From the NCBI GenBank assembly GCA_030123565.1, contig CP126122.1:1065001-1129000 (forward strand): a stretch of 64,000 bases of DNA, read 5' to 3'. This DNA is from Nitrospira sp. GTDB taxonomy: Bacteria; Nitrospirota; Nitrospiria; Nitrospirales; Nitrospiraceae. The position numbers and the translations under genes were made by a program. A model generated the notes under the pieces. That model was not told the origin of the DNA. It saw only the letters and a list, made by a program, of their open reading frames with translations, and ran no database searches. Numbering within the stretch: the first letter of the stretch is position 1; each line of letters starts with the position of its first letter. Below, in pieces: positions 8,272 through 17,845 of this stretch.

Positions 8272-9384
8272 CTATTCGAAGAAGGTTTTCATCTTGTCGA
8301 AGAAGCCTTCGCCGTCGCTGTCTTTGGTGTAACCGCTTTCCTTGGCGAATTCTTCGAGCAATTCCTTTTGGCGCGGACTGAGCTTCGTCGGGATTTCGAT
8401 CTTCACGTTGAAGACTTGGTCTCCGGTATGGCTCCCCTTGAGGCTGGGAAATCCGAGTCCCTTCAATCGAAGGACCTTGTTCGGCTGCGTGCCGGCGGGA
8501 ATCTTCATGAAGGTGTTTCCCTTGAGGGTCGGCACCTCCACCCGGCCGCCTAGAATCGCGGTCACCAGGTTCACAGGGAGGTCGCAGGCGATATCCTGAC
8601 CTTCGCGTCGGAAGAGGGGATGGGGCTTCACGGTGATGGCGACGTACAGGTCTCCCTGCGGCCCGCCTTGCATCCCATGCTCGCCTTCATTCGCCAGCCG
8701 CAGTCGCATGCCCGATTCGATACCGGCCGGGATCTGGACGGACAACATGCGCTCCTTACGGATGCGCTGCCGTCCGTTGCAGGCGGGGCAGGGCTCGGTA
8801 ATGATTTGTCCCGCCCCCTCGCATTGACCGCAAGGCCGACTGACGCTGAAAAATCCCTGCTGGAACCGCAACTGGCCTTGCCCTTTGCAGGCCGGGCACA
8901 TCTTGATGGCGGTGGCCGACCGTGCACCGGTGCCTTTACAGTCCGAGCAGGTTTCCCAGCGTGGGATCTTGAGCTTCGCTTCCTTTCCGAACACCGATTC
9001 TTCGAACGTGAGGTCGAGGTTGTATTGGAGGTCATTGCCGCGTTCGGCCCTTGCGCGGCCTCGCGGTTGGCCGAAGAAATCCTCGAAGATGTCGTTGAAG
9101 ATGTCGCCGAAGCCGCCTTGTCCGCCGAAGTCGAATCCTTCCGCCCCTTGCGGTCCGCCGGCATGGCCGAAGGTATCGTACCGTCGCCGTTTCTCCTGGT
9201 CGCTGATGACTTCGTAGGCTTCGTTGATCTCCTTGAACTTCTCTTCCGCTGATTTTTTCTGTTCCGGGGAGCTATGGAGATCCGGATGGTGCTGGCGGGC
9301 GAGTTTGCGGAATGCCTTCTTGATCTCGTCGTCGGAGGCGGTCCGCTCTACACCGAGGGTTTCGTAATAATCGCGCTTGGCCAC
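8272..9384 (-). CDS. dnaJ: Chaperone protein DnaJ
   Basis: DnaJ stimulates the DnaK ATPase and delivers unfolded substrates. The 370-residue protein is a complete type I Hsp40. The J domain spans residues 1-70 with HHPDLH holding the HPD tripeptide, and a Gly/Phe-rich segment follows (~75-120). The zinc-binding region has four C-x2-C repeats ([30 protein letters not shown]), and the C-terminal substrate-binding domains hold the [14 protein letters not shown] and [11 protein letters not shown] blocks. It lies 85 bp after dnaK, and that gap holds a strong inverted repeat that may set the DnaK:DnaJ ratio. Confidence 0.98.
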   Translation of the reverse strand: MAKRDYYETLGVERTASDDEIKKAFRKLARQHHPDLHSSPEQKKSAEEKFKEINEAYEVISDQEKRRRYDTFGHAGGPQGAEGFDFGGQGGFGDIFNDIFEDFFGQPRGRARAERGNDLQYNLDLTFEESVFGKEAKLKIPRWETCSDCKGTGARSATAIKMCPACKGQGQLRFQQGFFSVSRPCGQCEGAGQIITEPCPACNGRQRIRKERMLSVQIPAGIESGMRLRLANEGEHGMQGGPQGDLYVAITVKPHPLFRREGQDIACDLPVNLVTAILGGRVEVPTLKGNTFMKIPAGTQPNKVLRLKGLGFPSLKGSHTGDQVFNVKIEIPTKLSPRQKELLEEFAKESGYTKDSDGEGFFDKMKTFFE

Positions 9385-9412
9385 GGCGAATGGTTGTCCG
9401 GTCTATGGTGCG

Positions 9413-9452
9413 GCACGACCGAGTTTCACGCAGCGGTGCAACTCGGTCGTGC
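9413..9452 (-). terminator. Strong inverted repeat between dnaK and dnaJ
   Basis: Two perfect 13-bp arms (GCACGACCGAGTT at 9413-9425 and its complement at 9440-9452) are separated by 14 bases, in the dnaK-dnaJ spacer. There is no U-run, so it is more likely an mRNA-stability or processing hairpin, or a weak attenuator, than a full terminator. Confidence 0.6.
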
Positions 9453-9469
9453 AGACGGTCGCGGGTCGG

Positions 9470-11395
9470 TTATTTCTTGTCCTTGTCTACTTCTTCGAAC
9501 TCGGCATCCACGACCTTCTCATCGGTCTTGGCCTGTTGGGCGCCGCCGTCACCTGCCGCACCTGCGTCCGTGCCGGGCCCGGCAGCTGCAGAGGCCTTCT
9601 TATACATTTCTTCGGCCAGTTTGTGCGAGGCCGTGGTCAGTGTTTGCGTCGCGGATTCGATGGCTCCGGGATCGTCGCCTTCCATCGCTTTACGCAGTCC
9701 CGCGATCGCCTCGGTGATCTTGTTCTTGTCGTCTTCGCCGATCTTGTCGCCGTGCTCCTTCAGGTTCTTCTCGGTGCTGTACAGCAGGGAGTCGGCCTGG
9801 TTGCGGGCTTCGGCGACGCGGCGGCGCTTCTTGTCTTCTTCCGTATGGGCCTGGGCGTCTTTGACGAGCTTGTCGACTTCTTCCTTGCTCAGTCCGCTGG
9901 AGGCCGTAATCTTGATGGATTGCTCCTTCTGCGTGGCAAGGTCTTTCGCCGAGACGTGGACGATGCCGTTGGCATCGATGTCGAACGCGACTTCGATTTG
10001 CGGCATGCCACGCGGGGCGGGGGGGATCCCGACGAGATCGAATTGCCCCAGCAACTTATTATCGTTCGCCATTTCCCGCTCGCCCTGGAACACCCGAATG
10101 GTCACGGCGGTCTGATTGTCGGCGGCGGTCGAGAAGACCTGGCTCTTCTTCGTCGGCACCGTCGTGTTGCGCTCGATCAGTTTTGTAAAGACGCCGCCGA
10201 GCGTTTCGATGCCGAGCGACAGGGGCGTGACGTCCAAGAGCAGCACGTCTTTCACTTCGCCCTTCAACACGCCGCCCTGCACGCCGGCTCCGATGGCGAC
10301 CACTTCGTCCGGATTCACACCGCGATGCGGTTCTTTTCCGAAGAACTCCTTGACGACCTGGATGACTTTCGGCATGCGGGTCATGCCGCCGACCAGCACC
10401 ACTTCCTGAATATCCTTTGCGCTGACACCGGCGTCGGCCAGCGCCTTCCGGCAGGGCTCGATCGTCCGCTGCACGAGGTCATCGACGAGCTGCTCCAACT
10501 TGGAGCGGGAGAGTTTCGTGACCATGTGCTTCGGACCGCTGGCGTCCGCCGTGATGAAGGGCAGGTTGATCTCGCTTTCCTGTGAGGACGAGAGTTCGAT
10601 CTTGGCCCGTTCCGCCGCTTCCTTGAGGCGTTGCAGCGCCATGCGGTCCTTGCGCAGATCGATGCCCTGATCCTTCTTGAACTCCTCGACGAGCCAGTCC
10701 ATCACGCGTTGATCGAAATCGTCGCCGCCGAGATAGGTGTCGCCGTTCGTGGACTTCACCTCGAACACGCCTTCGCCGATCTCGAGGATGGACACGTCGA
10801 AGGTGCCGCCGCCGAGGTCATAGACGGCGATGCGCTCATCTTTCTTCTTGTCGAGGCCGTAGGCGAGCGAGGCCGCCGTCGGTTCGTTGATGATGCGGAG
10901 GACGTTCAATCCGGCGATCTGGCCTGCGTCCTTGGTGGCCTGGCGCTGGCTGTCGTCGAAGTAGGCCGGGACCGTGACCACCGCTTCGGTGACCTTTTCG
11001 CCGAGGTAATCTTCGGCGGTCTGCCGCATCTTCTGCAGAATCATCGCCGAGATTTCCGGCGGGCTGTAACGCTTCCCGCGCAGTTCGACATGCGCATCGC
11101 CGTTGTCCGCCTCCACCACCTTGTACGGAAGCCGCTTCATGGCTTCCTGGACTTCCTTACTCCTGAATTTCCGGCCCATCAGCCGCTTCACGGAGAAGAT
11201 GGTGTTTTCAGGATTGGTGATGGCCTGCCGCTTGGCGATTTGCCCGACCAAACGCTCGCTCTTGTCGGTGATGGCCACCACCGACGGCGTCGTGCGGCTT
11301 CCTTCCGCGTTGGCGATGACGACCGGGTCTCCACCGCTCATGATGGCGACGCAGGAGTTCGTCGTACCGAGGTCGATTCCGATGACTTTGCCCAT
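9470..11395 (-). CDS. dnaK: Chaperone protein DnaK (Hsp70)
   Basis: DnaK is the ATP-driven Hsp70 chaperone. The 641-residue protein starts [17 protein letters not shown] (phosphate-1 loop). It continues with [45 protein letters not shown] and the substrate-binding domain ([19 protein letters not shown]). The tail is rich in Ala/Gly and ends in an acidic [10 protein letters not shown], the C-terminal motif typical of bacterial DnaK. The ATG at 11395 is chosen over an upstream in-frame start because AAGGAG lies 7 nt before it and family members begin [11 protein letters not shown]. It follows grpE by 84 bp. Confidence 0.98.
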   Translation of the reverse strand: MGKVIGIDLGTTNSCVAIMSGGDPVVIANAEGSRTTPSVVAITDKSERLVGQIAKRQAITNPENTIFSVKRLMGRKFRSKEVQEAMKRLPYKVVEADNGDAHVELRGKRYSPPEISAMILQKMRQTAEDYLGEKVTEAVVTVPAYFDDSQRQATKDAGQIAGLNVLRIINEPTAASLAYGLDKKKDERIAVYDLGGGTFDVSILEIGEGVFEVKSTNGDTYLGGDDFDQRVMDWLVEEFKKDQGIDLRKDRMALQRLKEAAERAKIELSSSQESEINLPFITADASGPKHMVTKLSRSKLEQLVDDLVQRTIEPCRKALADAGVSAKDIQEVVLVGGMTRMPKVIQVVKEFFGKEPHRGVNPDEVVAIGAGVQGGVLKGEVKDVLLLDVTPLSLGIETLGGVFTKLIERNTTVPTKKSQVFSTAADNQTAVTIRVFQGEREMANDNKLLGQFDLVGIPPAPRGMPQIEVAFDIDANGIVHVSAKDLATQKEQSIKITASSGLSKEEVDKLVKDAQAHTEEDKKRRRVAEARNQADSLLYSTEKNLKEHGDKIGEDDKNKITEAIAGLRKAMEGDDPGAIESATQTLTTASHKLAEEMYKKASAAAGPGTDAGAAGDGGAQQAKTDEKVVDAEFEEVDKDKK

Positions 11396-11479
11396 GGGTT
11401 GACTCCTTCGCAAAAAATATCAATGTGTAAACGAGTCGTGCCGGCCGTGCTTTTCAAACGCGTGTTGCATGTGCTCGAC

Positions 11480-12046
11480 CTAATTCGGCGCTCCGGTCGA
11501 GACGGTCACCATCGCGGCTCGAAGGATGCGGTCCTGGAGGAGATAGCCCTTTTGGTACTCTTCCACGACGTGGTTTTCAGGGACGCTGTCCGACGGCACT
11601 TGGGCGACCGCCTGTTGCGTGGCTGGGTCGAATGCCAACCCTACGCTTTCCACAGGCGTGACGCCGAATTTGGTCAATGCGCCCAGGAGCTGTTTGAGCG
11701 TCAATTCCACTCCCTGCGTCAGCGCATCGACGGAATTCGTCCCCTTCGCCGACTTGATCGCCCGCTCGAGGTTGTCCACCACCGGCAGGAGTTCCTTCAG
11801 AATCTGTTCGTTGCCGAATTTGATTTGTTCCCGCTGGTCTCGCTGAGCCAGCCGTTTGTAGTTGTCGAATTCGGCCGCCAACCGCAAATACTTCTCATTG
11901 AGACCCTTGCACTCGTCGGTCTTGGCTTCAAGGGCTTGCCGCATCTCATTCGTGTCTTGGTCGGATCCACCGACTGTCTCGGAGGATGCGTCGAGAGAAC
12001 CGTCTAAATTGTCGATACTTTGCGTGTTCTTGTCGTCTTCAGACAT
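11480..12046 (-). CDS. grpE: Nucleotide exchange factor GrpE
   Basis: GrpE releases ADP from DnaK. The 188-residue protein has an acidic, low-complexity N-terminus, a long helical segment (LEAKTDECKGLNEKYLRLAAEFDNYKRL) and the conserved beta-domain motif: LPVVDNLERAI, GVTPVESVGLAFDPATQQAV and a C-terminal VVEEYQKGYLLQDRILRAAMV. The length is standard. It is the first heat-shock gene in the grpE-dnaK-dnaJ-rsmE series. No hrcA gene and no CIRCE operator are seen upstream, so regulation by HrcA is not supported here. Confidence 0.97.
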   Translation of the reverse strand: MSEDDKNTQSIDNLDGSLDASSETVGGSDQDTNEMRQALEAKTDECKGLNEKYLRLAAEFDNYKRLAQRDQREQIKFGNEQILKELLPVVDNLERAIKSAKGTNSVDALTQGVELTLKQLLGALTKFGVTPVESVGLAFDPATQQAVAQVPSDSVPENHVVEEYQKGYLLQDRILRAAMVTVSTGAPN

Positions 12047-12070
12047 AGCCTGTTACCTACATTGCAACCA

Positions 12071-12098
12071 AAGATAGCCACCGGAGAGTCGAAGTCAA
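12071..12098 (-). promoter_or_regulatory. Candidate promoter for grpE-dnaK-dnaJ
   Basis: On the minus strand, TTGACT (12093-12098), a 16-bp spacer and TATCTT (12071-12076) lie in the 131-bp coaX-grpE gap, 25 bp before the grpE ATG. The -35 is good and the -10 moderate. This would allow the chaperone genes to be expressed apart from the upstream valS-coaX series. Confidence 0.45.
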
Positions 12099-12177
12099 CG
12101 GCGGATGAGAAGAAATCCTCGTTTTTTCAGATTGGTAAGCATTTGAAGATTGCAGAGCGACAGAACGGTGATGAACC

Positions 12178-12948
12178 CTAGGCCAGACGGTTTCGATGGT
12201 ACAACAATTCCAACCCTTCCAGCGTCAGGAATGGACGGACCTCTTGGATGGATTCGGTTTCCTGGGCGATGACCGGGGCCAGGCCGCCGGTGGCGATGAC
12301 GACGGAGGAATGTCCCAGTTCCCGCTCCATGCGTCGGACGATGCCATCGACCAGTCCCACATAGCCGAACAACAGGCCGCTCTGGATGCCGCCGACCGTA
12401 TCGCTGCCGATCACGGTCTTGGGCCGGATGATTTCCACCTTGGGCAACTTGGCGGTCCGGGAAAACAGGGCGTCGGCTGAAATGCCCAGACCAGGCGCGA
12501 TCACGCCGCCGAGATACTCGGCGGATTTCGTCACGGCGCAAAAGGTCGTGGCGGTGCCGAAATCGACGATGATGAGGTCGGCACGGTAGCGCGCATAGGC
12601 GGCTGCGGCATTGACGATGCGGTCGCTGCCGATTTCCTTCGGGTTCGCATAGCGCAGGGTCAGGCCGGAGTCGATATCGGGACCCACGATCACCGGGTTG
12701 TGATGAAAATAGGTCTGCACCATCGACTCGAAGGTCGCAGTCAGCGCCGGTACCACGCTGGAGAGAATCGAGCCGGTGATCTGGTCCGGGCTGAGTCCGG
12801 CTGTCCGGAGCAAACTCAAAAACAGCATGCCGTATTCATTGTCGGTTCGCCGGGATTCCGTGGCCAGTCGCCAATGCCCGCGCAAGGTGGACCCTTCGAA
12901 CAGGCCCCAGACCACGTTGGTGTTGCCGATGTCGATCGCCAAGAGCAT
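12178..12948 (-). CDS. coaX: Type III pantothenate kinase
   Basis: CoaX phosphorylates pantothenate in the first step of CoA synthesis and is insensitive to CoA feedback. The 256-residue protein opens MLLAIDIGNTNVVWG (ATP-binding acidic motif). It continues with GSDRIVNAAAAY, VDFGTATTFCAV and YLGGVIAPGLGISADALF, then PKTVIGSDTVGGIQSG. The ATG at 12948 gives the usual family N-terminus. A start at 12985-12987 that overlaps the birA stop as ATGA is a real alternative, adding 13 residues. BirA and CoaX genes are neighbours in many bacteria. Confidence 0.95.
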   Translation of the reverse strand: MLLAIDIGNTNVVWGLFEGSTLRGHWRLATESRRTDNEYGMLFLSLLRTAGLSPDQITGSILSSVVPALTATFESMVQTYFHHNPVIVGPDIDSGLTLRYANPKEIGSDRIVNAAAAYARYRADLIIVDFGTATTFCAVTKSAEYLGGVIAPGLGISADALFSRTAKLPKVEIIRPKTVIGSDTVGGIQSGLLFGYVGLVDGIVRRMERELGHSSVVIATGGLAPVIAQETESIQEVRPFLTLEGLELLYHRNRLA

Positions 12949-12983
12949 CGTGGCGCCAGTGTAGCGCAACCCCGCGCGAAATT

Positions 12984-13862
12984 TCATCCCCGGAGGTGTA
13001 CGACCTCCGCGCTTCTGATTTCAAGGAGGGGACGAAGCGATGCGGAGCGGGCATCCGACCTCACGCGAAGACAGAGACAACCATCCCGGCCGATCGATTC
13101 CGCCAGGCCTTCCACCACGCCCTGTTCTTCTAGCGTCACTCGGACGTGCTTGCCGAGCGTGGAACAGCGTCGCGTGAAGTCGTCGACCATGCCGGTCGGT
13201 CCGTCATGGAACAGACGATCCATCCGTTGCTCCAGGCGAAGGAACAGGTCGGCAAGGATCGCCACGCGGTCGAGCGGACGGCCCTGTTCTGCCGCGAGCG
13301 AGGTGGCGCTTGCTCTGAGTTCCTCCGGGAAGCTGTCGAGTTCGGCATTGATGTTCAATCCGATTCCAATGACGACGGCCATGGTCTTGTCGAGGGTGAT
13401 GGTTTGTTCGCAGAGGATGCCGCCGAGCTTCTTTTCGCCGATCACCAGATCGTTCGGCCACTTCACCGAAACGGCGAGGCCTGTGTGGGCCGAGAGACTG
13501 TCGGTCACCGCGAGGGCGGAAAACAGAGGAATCCAGGAGAGCCAGGGGCCTTTGCGCGTGACTCCCCGTTCCGGCACCAGGATCACCGAGCCATAGATGT
13601 TGCCTTGGGCGGGTGAATGCCAGGTCCGTCCCCGCCGTCCCCGGCCTGCCGTCTGGCATTCGGCGAGGATCGCCATTCCATGGGGAACCGGTCGATCGGT
13701 GGATTGCTGCAGGTATGTGAGCGCGTCCGCATTCGTCGATTCCGTGGAGGCTCTGTAACGCAGGACCCTGCCGAAGGAGCGGGTCTGCAGGGTGGCCTGG
13801 AGACGGTCGATGTCCAATCGGTCGTCAGGTGACAGGGGCGGATCGTCAGCTGGTTCGCCCAC
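12984..13862 (-). CDS. birA: Biotin--[acetyl-CoA-carboxylase] ligase
   Basis: BirA activates biotin and attaches it to the carboxyl-carrier protein of acetyl-CoA carboxylase. The catalytic domain shows RASTESTNADAL, the biotin/ATP loop AECQTAGRGRRGRTWHSPAQGNIYGS, SVKWPNDLVIGEKKLGGILCE and IGIGLNIN. No N-terminal helix-turn-helix is present, so it is a group I, non-regulatory BirA. The GTG at 13862 is preferred: GGAG lies 5 nt upstream and it overlaps nadC by only 17 bp. A longer frame from 13979 would overlap nadC by 134 bp. The predicted length is 292 aa. Confidence 0.92.
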   Translation of the reverse strand: MGEPADDPPLSPDDRLDIDRLQATLQTRSFGRVLRYRASTESTNADALTYLQQSTDRPVPHGMAILAECQTAGRGRRGRTWHSPAQGNIYGSVILVPERGVTRKGPWLSWIPLFSALAVTDSLSAHTGLAVSVKWPNDLVIGEKKLGGILCEQTITLDKTMAVVIGIGLNINAELDSFPEELRASATSLAAEQGRPLDRVAILADLFLRLEQRMDRLFHDGPTGMVDDFTRRCSTLGKHVRVTLEEQGVVEGLAESIGRDGCLCLRVRSDARSASLRPLLEIRSAEVVHLRG

Positions 13863-14742
13863 GGCGTCTCCGTTGCGCAGAGAGGTCCATGCTGAGGTCG
13901 GCCGCGGGAGCGGAGTGCGTGAGGGCTCCCACCGAAATGAAGTCTGCGCCGGCCTGAGCCATGGATTCGACGGTCTCAAGCGTCATGCCACCGGAGACCT
14001 CGACCAGGGCTCGTTTCTTGATCAGATCGACGGACTTGCGCACGAGGGCAGGGGACATGTTGTCGAGCAGGATGATGTCGGCTTCGCCCGCCAGCGCTTC
14101 CTTCACCTCTTGGAGACTCTTGGCCTCCACTTCGATGCGAAGACCGTGCGGTGCTCCGGCACGAGCCAATCGGCAGGCTCCGGCCACATCGATGCCGTTT
14201 GAACGCAGAACGGCGAGATGGTTGTCCTTGATCAGGATGCCGTCGCCGAGTGAAAACCGATGGTTCCGGCCTCCGCCGAGGTGAACGGCCCATTTCTCAA
14301 GCGCCCTGAGGCCCGGTGTGGTTTTGCGTGTGTCGAGAATCTTGGTCTGGTAACCGCGAACTGCGGCGCAAAACCGCGCGGTGAGGGTGGCGATGCCGGA
14401 CAGCCGCTGCAGGAAATTCACGGCAACCCGTTCGGCCATCAACAACGATCGAGCATCTCCTTGCAGGACCATGACCGGACTGTCCGCCTTGACGACGGTT
14501 CCGTCGGCGATGCTTTTGGTGATGCGCAACGCAGGGTCGACGGTGAGAAATACTTCACGAGCGACGGCTACACCGGCAACGGTCATGCTTTGGTGGGCGA
14601 CGATGGTGGCTTGCGCCGGAACGGCTTGCGGGAACAGCGCAATGGTGGTGACGTCGCCGTGGGCCAGGTCTTCGTCGAGCGCCAGCTGAACCGCTTGTCG
14701 AATGATCTGGGTATCGAGAGGCTTAATGGTGTGTTTGCTCAA
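13846..14742 (-). CDS. nadC: Nicotinate-nucleotide pyrophosphorylase (carboxylating)
   Basis: NadC (quinolinate phosphoribosyltransferase) converts quinolinate and PRPP to nicotinate mononucleotide in de novo NAD synthesis. The 298-residue protein has the N-terminal EDLAHGDVTT, the ERVAVNFLQRLSGIATLT helix, the PRPP-site DTRKTTPGLRALEKWAV, GGGRNHRFSLGDGILIKDNH, and the C-terminal EVSGGMTLETV and GADFISVGALTHSAPAADLS. It overlaps valS by 20 bp and birA by 17 bp, so these genes form one transcription unit with coaX. Confidence 0.97.
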   Translation of the reverse strand: MSKHTIKPLDTQIIRQAVQLALDEDLAHGDVTTIALFPQAVPAQATIVAHQSMTVAGVAVAREVFLTVDPALRITKSIADGTVVKADSPVMVLQGDARSLLMAERVAVNFLQRLSGIATLTARFCAAVRGYQTKILDTRKTTPGLRALEKWAVHLGGGRNHRFSLGDGILIKDNHLAVLRSNGIDVAGACRLARAGAPHGLRIEVEAKSLQEVKEALAGEADIILLDNMSPALVRKSVDLIKKRALVEVSGGMTLETVESMAQAGADFISVGALTHSAPAADLSMDLSAQRRRRGRTS

Positions 14743-17521
14743 GGGTGATCTGTTGCAGCGCTTGCTCGAACAAGCGGATCATTCTCGTTTCGCGATCGAG
14801 GCGATTCCGGTGGTCGCTCAGCACCTCGGGAGGGGCTTTCGCCACGAACTCAGGATTGCCGAGCTTCTGTTGCGTGCGTGCCACTTCTTTCTGTAGCAAC
14901 GCAATCTGCTTCAGGACGTTTTCCTTTGCCTTCACCAGCTCTGCGCCTTCCATGGTCGTGGCCACTTCGGTTGAGCCGCTCGTCAGCGTCAGGAGGTGGG
15001 TCGCAGTGACGTCAGTGGGACTACCGACCCACAGATTGTCCACATTCTCCATGTGTTCGATCAGTTCTTTATGTTTCTGAAAAGCTGAGTGAGCTTGATC
15101 CGTTTTCCCGTGAACCCTGAAGTGGAGGCGTTTGCCTGCCGGATAGTTCAGGATGGCGCGTTCCTGATTCATCAACTCTCGGCATTCCTCCAGAATCGAA
15201 AATTCGTCTTCCGCCTCTTTGTCATCCCACCCAGGCCGGGCGGTCGGGAAGGGCTTGCGCACGATGCTGGCTCCCTCATGAGGCAGCGCCTGCCAGATTT
15301 CCTCCGTGATGAACGGCATAAATGGATGGAGGAGCCGCATTATGGTCTCAAAGGTCTCAGCCAGCGTGTGCCTGGTGTGTTTGCCTTGTTCCGAAGCGCG
15401 GTCTTTTAAGTCCGGCTTCACCATCTCGATGTACCGGTCGCAGTACTCGTGCCAAATGAATTGATAGAGTGCGCTCGAAGCTCGGTCGAAACGGTATTGC
15501 TCCAGTTCATGGTTGACCGAGCGAATGGTCGCGTTCAGGCGGTTCAGGATCCACCGATCGGGAAAGGACCGCTGGGCAGGAGGAATCTCGACCCGTTCGC
15601 CGTCCAGGTGCATGAGGAGGAAGCGGGCGGCGTTCCAGATCTTATTCGTAAAGTTGCGGTAGCCCTCGATCCGCTCCTCCGCTAGCTTGACGTCGCGTCC
15701 CGGCGAGGCCATCGAGGCTAGAGTAAACCGTAAGGCATCGGTCCCGTATTGTTCCATCACATGCAAGGGATCGATGACGTTGCCCTTGGACTTGCTCATC
15801 TTCTGGCCCTCGGCATCGCGGACCAGGGCGTGGATGTAGACGTCACGGAACGGCACCTCGCCCATGAACTTCAGGCCCATCATGACCATGCGCGCGACCC
15901 AGAAGAAGAGAATGTCGAGGCCTGTGACCAGGGTGGAGGTGGGGTAGAAGGTCTTCAGCTCCGGCGTCTGCTTGGGCCATCCCAAGGTGGAGAAGGGCCA
16001 GAGGGCCGAGGAGAACCAGGTGTCGAGCACGTCGGGATCTTGAATGAATTCATTGTTGCCACATTTAGGACATCTTTGAGGGGCAACTTTCGAAACTATT
16101 GGTTCCGCTTTCGGGAAAATATGGAAAGTCTTCTTTATTGGTTCTGGTAGTGGTCCTCCCTCGCTTGTCGCTCCTACAGCATGGCCGGTCCACCCGATGG
16201 AGCCATTTTCCATATTGCATTTCAGGCAATACCAAGCTGGAATCTGATGGCCCCACCAGATCTGCCGTGAGACGCACCAGTCCTTGATGTCCCTCATCCA
16301 GCCGAGATAGTTGTTTTTCCAGGCTTCGGGAATGATCCTGATGCGACCATCCTCCACCGCTTGAATCGCCGGCTCGGCCAAAGGCGTGATGTTTACGAAC
16401 CACTGAGTCGATAGGTATGGTTCTACGACAGTCTTGCAACGGTAACATTTCCCCAATGCCATCTTGTGGTCTTCGATTTTTCCCAGGACTCCAGGCTCTC
16501 TTCTTAATGCTTCCACAACTATCGAGCGTGCTTTTTGGACTGGTTTGAGCGCAAGGTTTAAAGAAGGATCGACCTGGGCGTCGTGGAGTCCAACCCCATC
16601 CATCTCACCACGTGCGGTGAGAATAGAGATTCTTGGCAGCCCATGACGTTCCCCCGCCTCGAAGTCGTTGAAGTCGTGGGCGGGCGTGATCTTGACGGCC
16701 CCTGTGCCGAATTCACGGTCCACCAGGATCGAATCTCCCACAATCGGGATCGTGCGCGTGGTTAACGGCAGCCGGACGCGCTTGCCGATGAGATGGCCAT
16801 AACGCTCGTCCTCCGGATGCACCGCCACTGCCGTATCACCGAGCATGGTTTCGGGGCGGGTTGTGGCGACCAGGAGATATTGTGTGGGGTCATCTGCCAG
16901 GGGATATCGAATCGTATAGAGCTTCCCGGTGATCTCTTCGTGCTCGACCTCGATGTCGGACAGGGCCGTCAGGCAACGGGGACACCAGTTGATCAGCCGT
17001 TCGCCGCGGTACAGCAAGCCATCCCCATGCAGGCGAACGAAGACCTCGCGGACTGCTTCCGAGAGCCCTTCGTCCATCGTGAACCGCTGGCGCTCCCAAT
17101 CGCAGGATGCGCCGAGCCGTTTCAGCTGAGCAATGATCGTCCCGCCCGATTTCTCCTTCCATTGCCACACGCGCTGGAGGAACGCCTCCCGCCCGAGTTT
17201 TTCCCGCGAGGTGCCTTCCGCCTGCAATTGTCGTTCGACCACGTTTTGGGTGGCGATGCCCGCATGGTCGGTGCCTGGCATCCAGAGCGCATTGCGTCCC
17301 TGCATGCGGCGCCAACGGATCAGGATGTCCTGAAGGGTATTATTCAGCGCATGGCCGACGTGCAGGGACCCCGTGACGTTCGGGGGCGGAATCACGATGG
17401 AATAGGGCTGCCCTGGATGGGCTGGATCGGCGTGGAACAGGCCTGCGTCCACCCAGCGCTGGTACCAGCGGTCTTCGACCTCATGCGGACTATAAATTTT
17501 GTCGAGTTGTGGCGTGGGCAT
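14723..17521 (-). CDS. valS: Valine--tRNA ligase
   Basis: ValRS charges tRNA-Val and edits Thr-tRNA-Val. The 932-residue protein has the class I HIGH block as PPPNVTGSLHVGHALNNT, the editing domain (TRPETMLGDTAVAVHPEDERY), the KMSKSKGNVIDPL signature and the C-terminal coiled coil (LQKEVARTQQKLGN). Start ATG 17521 gives the family N-terminus PTPQLDKIYSPHEVEDRWY. Around residues 430-485 there is an insertion between two C-x2-C pairs (CLKC...CPKC) about 30 residues longer than I expect. The DNA from roughly 16,070 to 16,600 is visibly richer in A/T than the rest of the gene. It is the first gene of a minus-strand series with nadC, birA and coaX. Confidence 0.97.
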   Translation of the reverse strand: MPTPQLDKIYSPHEVEDRWYQRWVDAGLFHADPAHPGQPYSIVIPPPNVTGSLHVGHALNNTLQDILIRWRRMQGRNALWMPGTDHAGIATQNVVERQLQAEGTSREKLGREAFLQRVWQWKEKSGGTIIAQLKRLGASCDWERQRFTMDEGLSEAVREVFVRLHGDGLLYRGERLINWCPRCLTALSDIEVEHEEITGKLYTIRYPLADDPTQYLLVATTRPETMLGDTAVAVHPEDERYGHLIGKRVRLPLTTRTIPIVGDSILVDREFGTGAVKITPAHDFNDFEAGERHGLPRISILTARGEMDGVGLHDAQVDPSLNLALKPVQKARSIVVEALRREPGVLGKIEDHKMALGKCYRCKTVVEPYLSTQWFVNITPLAEPAIQAVEDGRIRIIPEAWKNNYLGWMRDIKDWCVSRQIWWGHQIPAWYCLKCNMENGSIGWTGHAVGATSEGGPLPEPIKKTFHIFPKAEPIVSKVAPQRCPKCGNNEFIQDPDVLDTWFSSALWPFSTLGWPKQTPELKTFYPTSTLVTGLDILFFWVARMVMMGLKFMGEVPFRDVYIHALVRDAEGQKMSKSKGNVIDPLHVMEQYGTDALRFTLASMASPGRDVKLAEERIEGYRNFTNKIWNAARFLLMHLDGERVEIPPAQRSFPDRWILNRLNATIRSVNHELEQYRFDRASSALYQFIWHEYCDRYIEMVKPDLKDRASEQGKHTRHTLAETFETIMRLLHPFMPFITEEIWQALPHEGASIVRKPFPTARPGWDDKEAEDEFSILEECRELMNQERAILNYPAGKRLHFRVHGKTDQAHSAFQKHKELIEHMENVDNLWVGSPTDVTATHLLTLTSGSTEVATTMEGAELVKAKENVLKQIALLQKEVARTQQKLGNPEFVAKAPPEVLSDHRNRLDRETRMIRLFEQALQQITLEQTHH

Positions 17522-17618
17522 AAGCCTTGGAGGCGTTCGAAGGGCAACGCGGGCGCATCTTAACATGTGGCGGCGGGTCTCTCAAGGCAACGGAGACTCG
17601 TTCGAGCGGCTCAACAGG

Positions 17619-17648
17619 TTGTGGCGGACTCAACCGCTGTGTTATACA
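17619..17648 (+). promoter_or_regulatory. Candidate sigma70 promoter for the 39-residue basic protein
   Basis: TTGTGG (17619-17624), 18 bp and TATACA (17643-17648) lie 67 bp before a small gene with a good Shine-Dalgarno sequence. The match is good at -10 and moderate at -35. Confidence 0.5.
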
Positions 17649-17714
17649 ACGCGCGGTTCAGTGGGTCGGCCGAACTCGTCGGCCTGAAAGCCTGTCATCA
17701 ATGAAGGAGCGACT

Positions 17715-17834
17715 ATGCCGAGGGGACGCGAGAAGGATCGAAAGACGCGGAAGAAGCATCGCAAGAACGTGCAGCGGGTGAAGGCCTTGGCCAAGGCCCG
17801 TCGCGCGGCGGCCAAGAAGGTGAAGCGGGGCTAG
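17715..17834 (+). CDS. 39-residue highly basic protein, ribosome-associated type
   Basis: The reading frame ATG (17715) to TAG (17832-17834) encodes 39 residues, of which about half are Lys or Arg. It starts MPRGREKDRKTRKKHRKN and ends with an Ala/Lys-rich helix (ARRAAAKKVKRG). GGAG sits 7 nt before the ATG and a promoter-like sequence lies further upstream, so it is very likely translated. Composition and the KKHRKN core resemble the AURKAIP1/COX24-type and bTHX/bS22-type small ribosomal proteins, which bind rRNA in the small subunit. That assignment is inference from composition and not from a clear family match. Confidence 0.7.
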   Translation: MPRGREKDRKTRKKHRKNVQRVKALAKARRAAAKKVKRG

Positions 17835-17845
17835 GCAACGAGCCG

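Noticed and set aside
9377..12007. Long plus-strand ORFs (402 and 458 aa) opposite dnaK and grpE
   Set aside because: They mirror highly conserved chaperone genes and have no family motifs; high GC makes antisense frames stay open.
12047..12177. CIRCE operator before grpE
   Set aside because: No TTAGCACTC/GAGTGCTAA inverted repeat is found.
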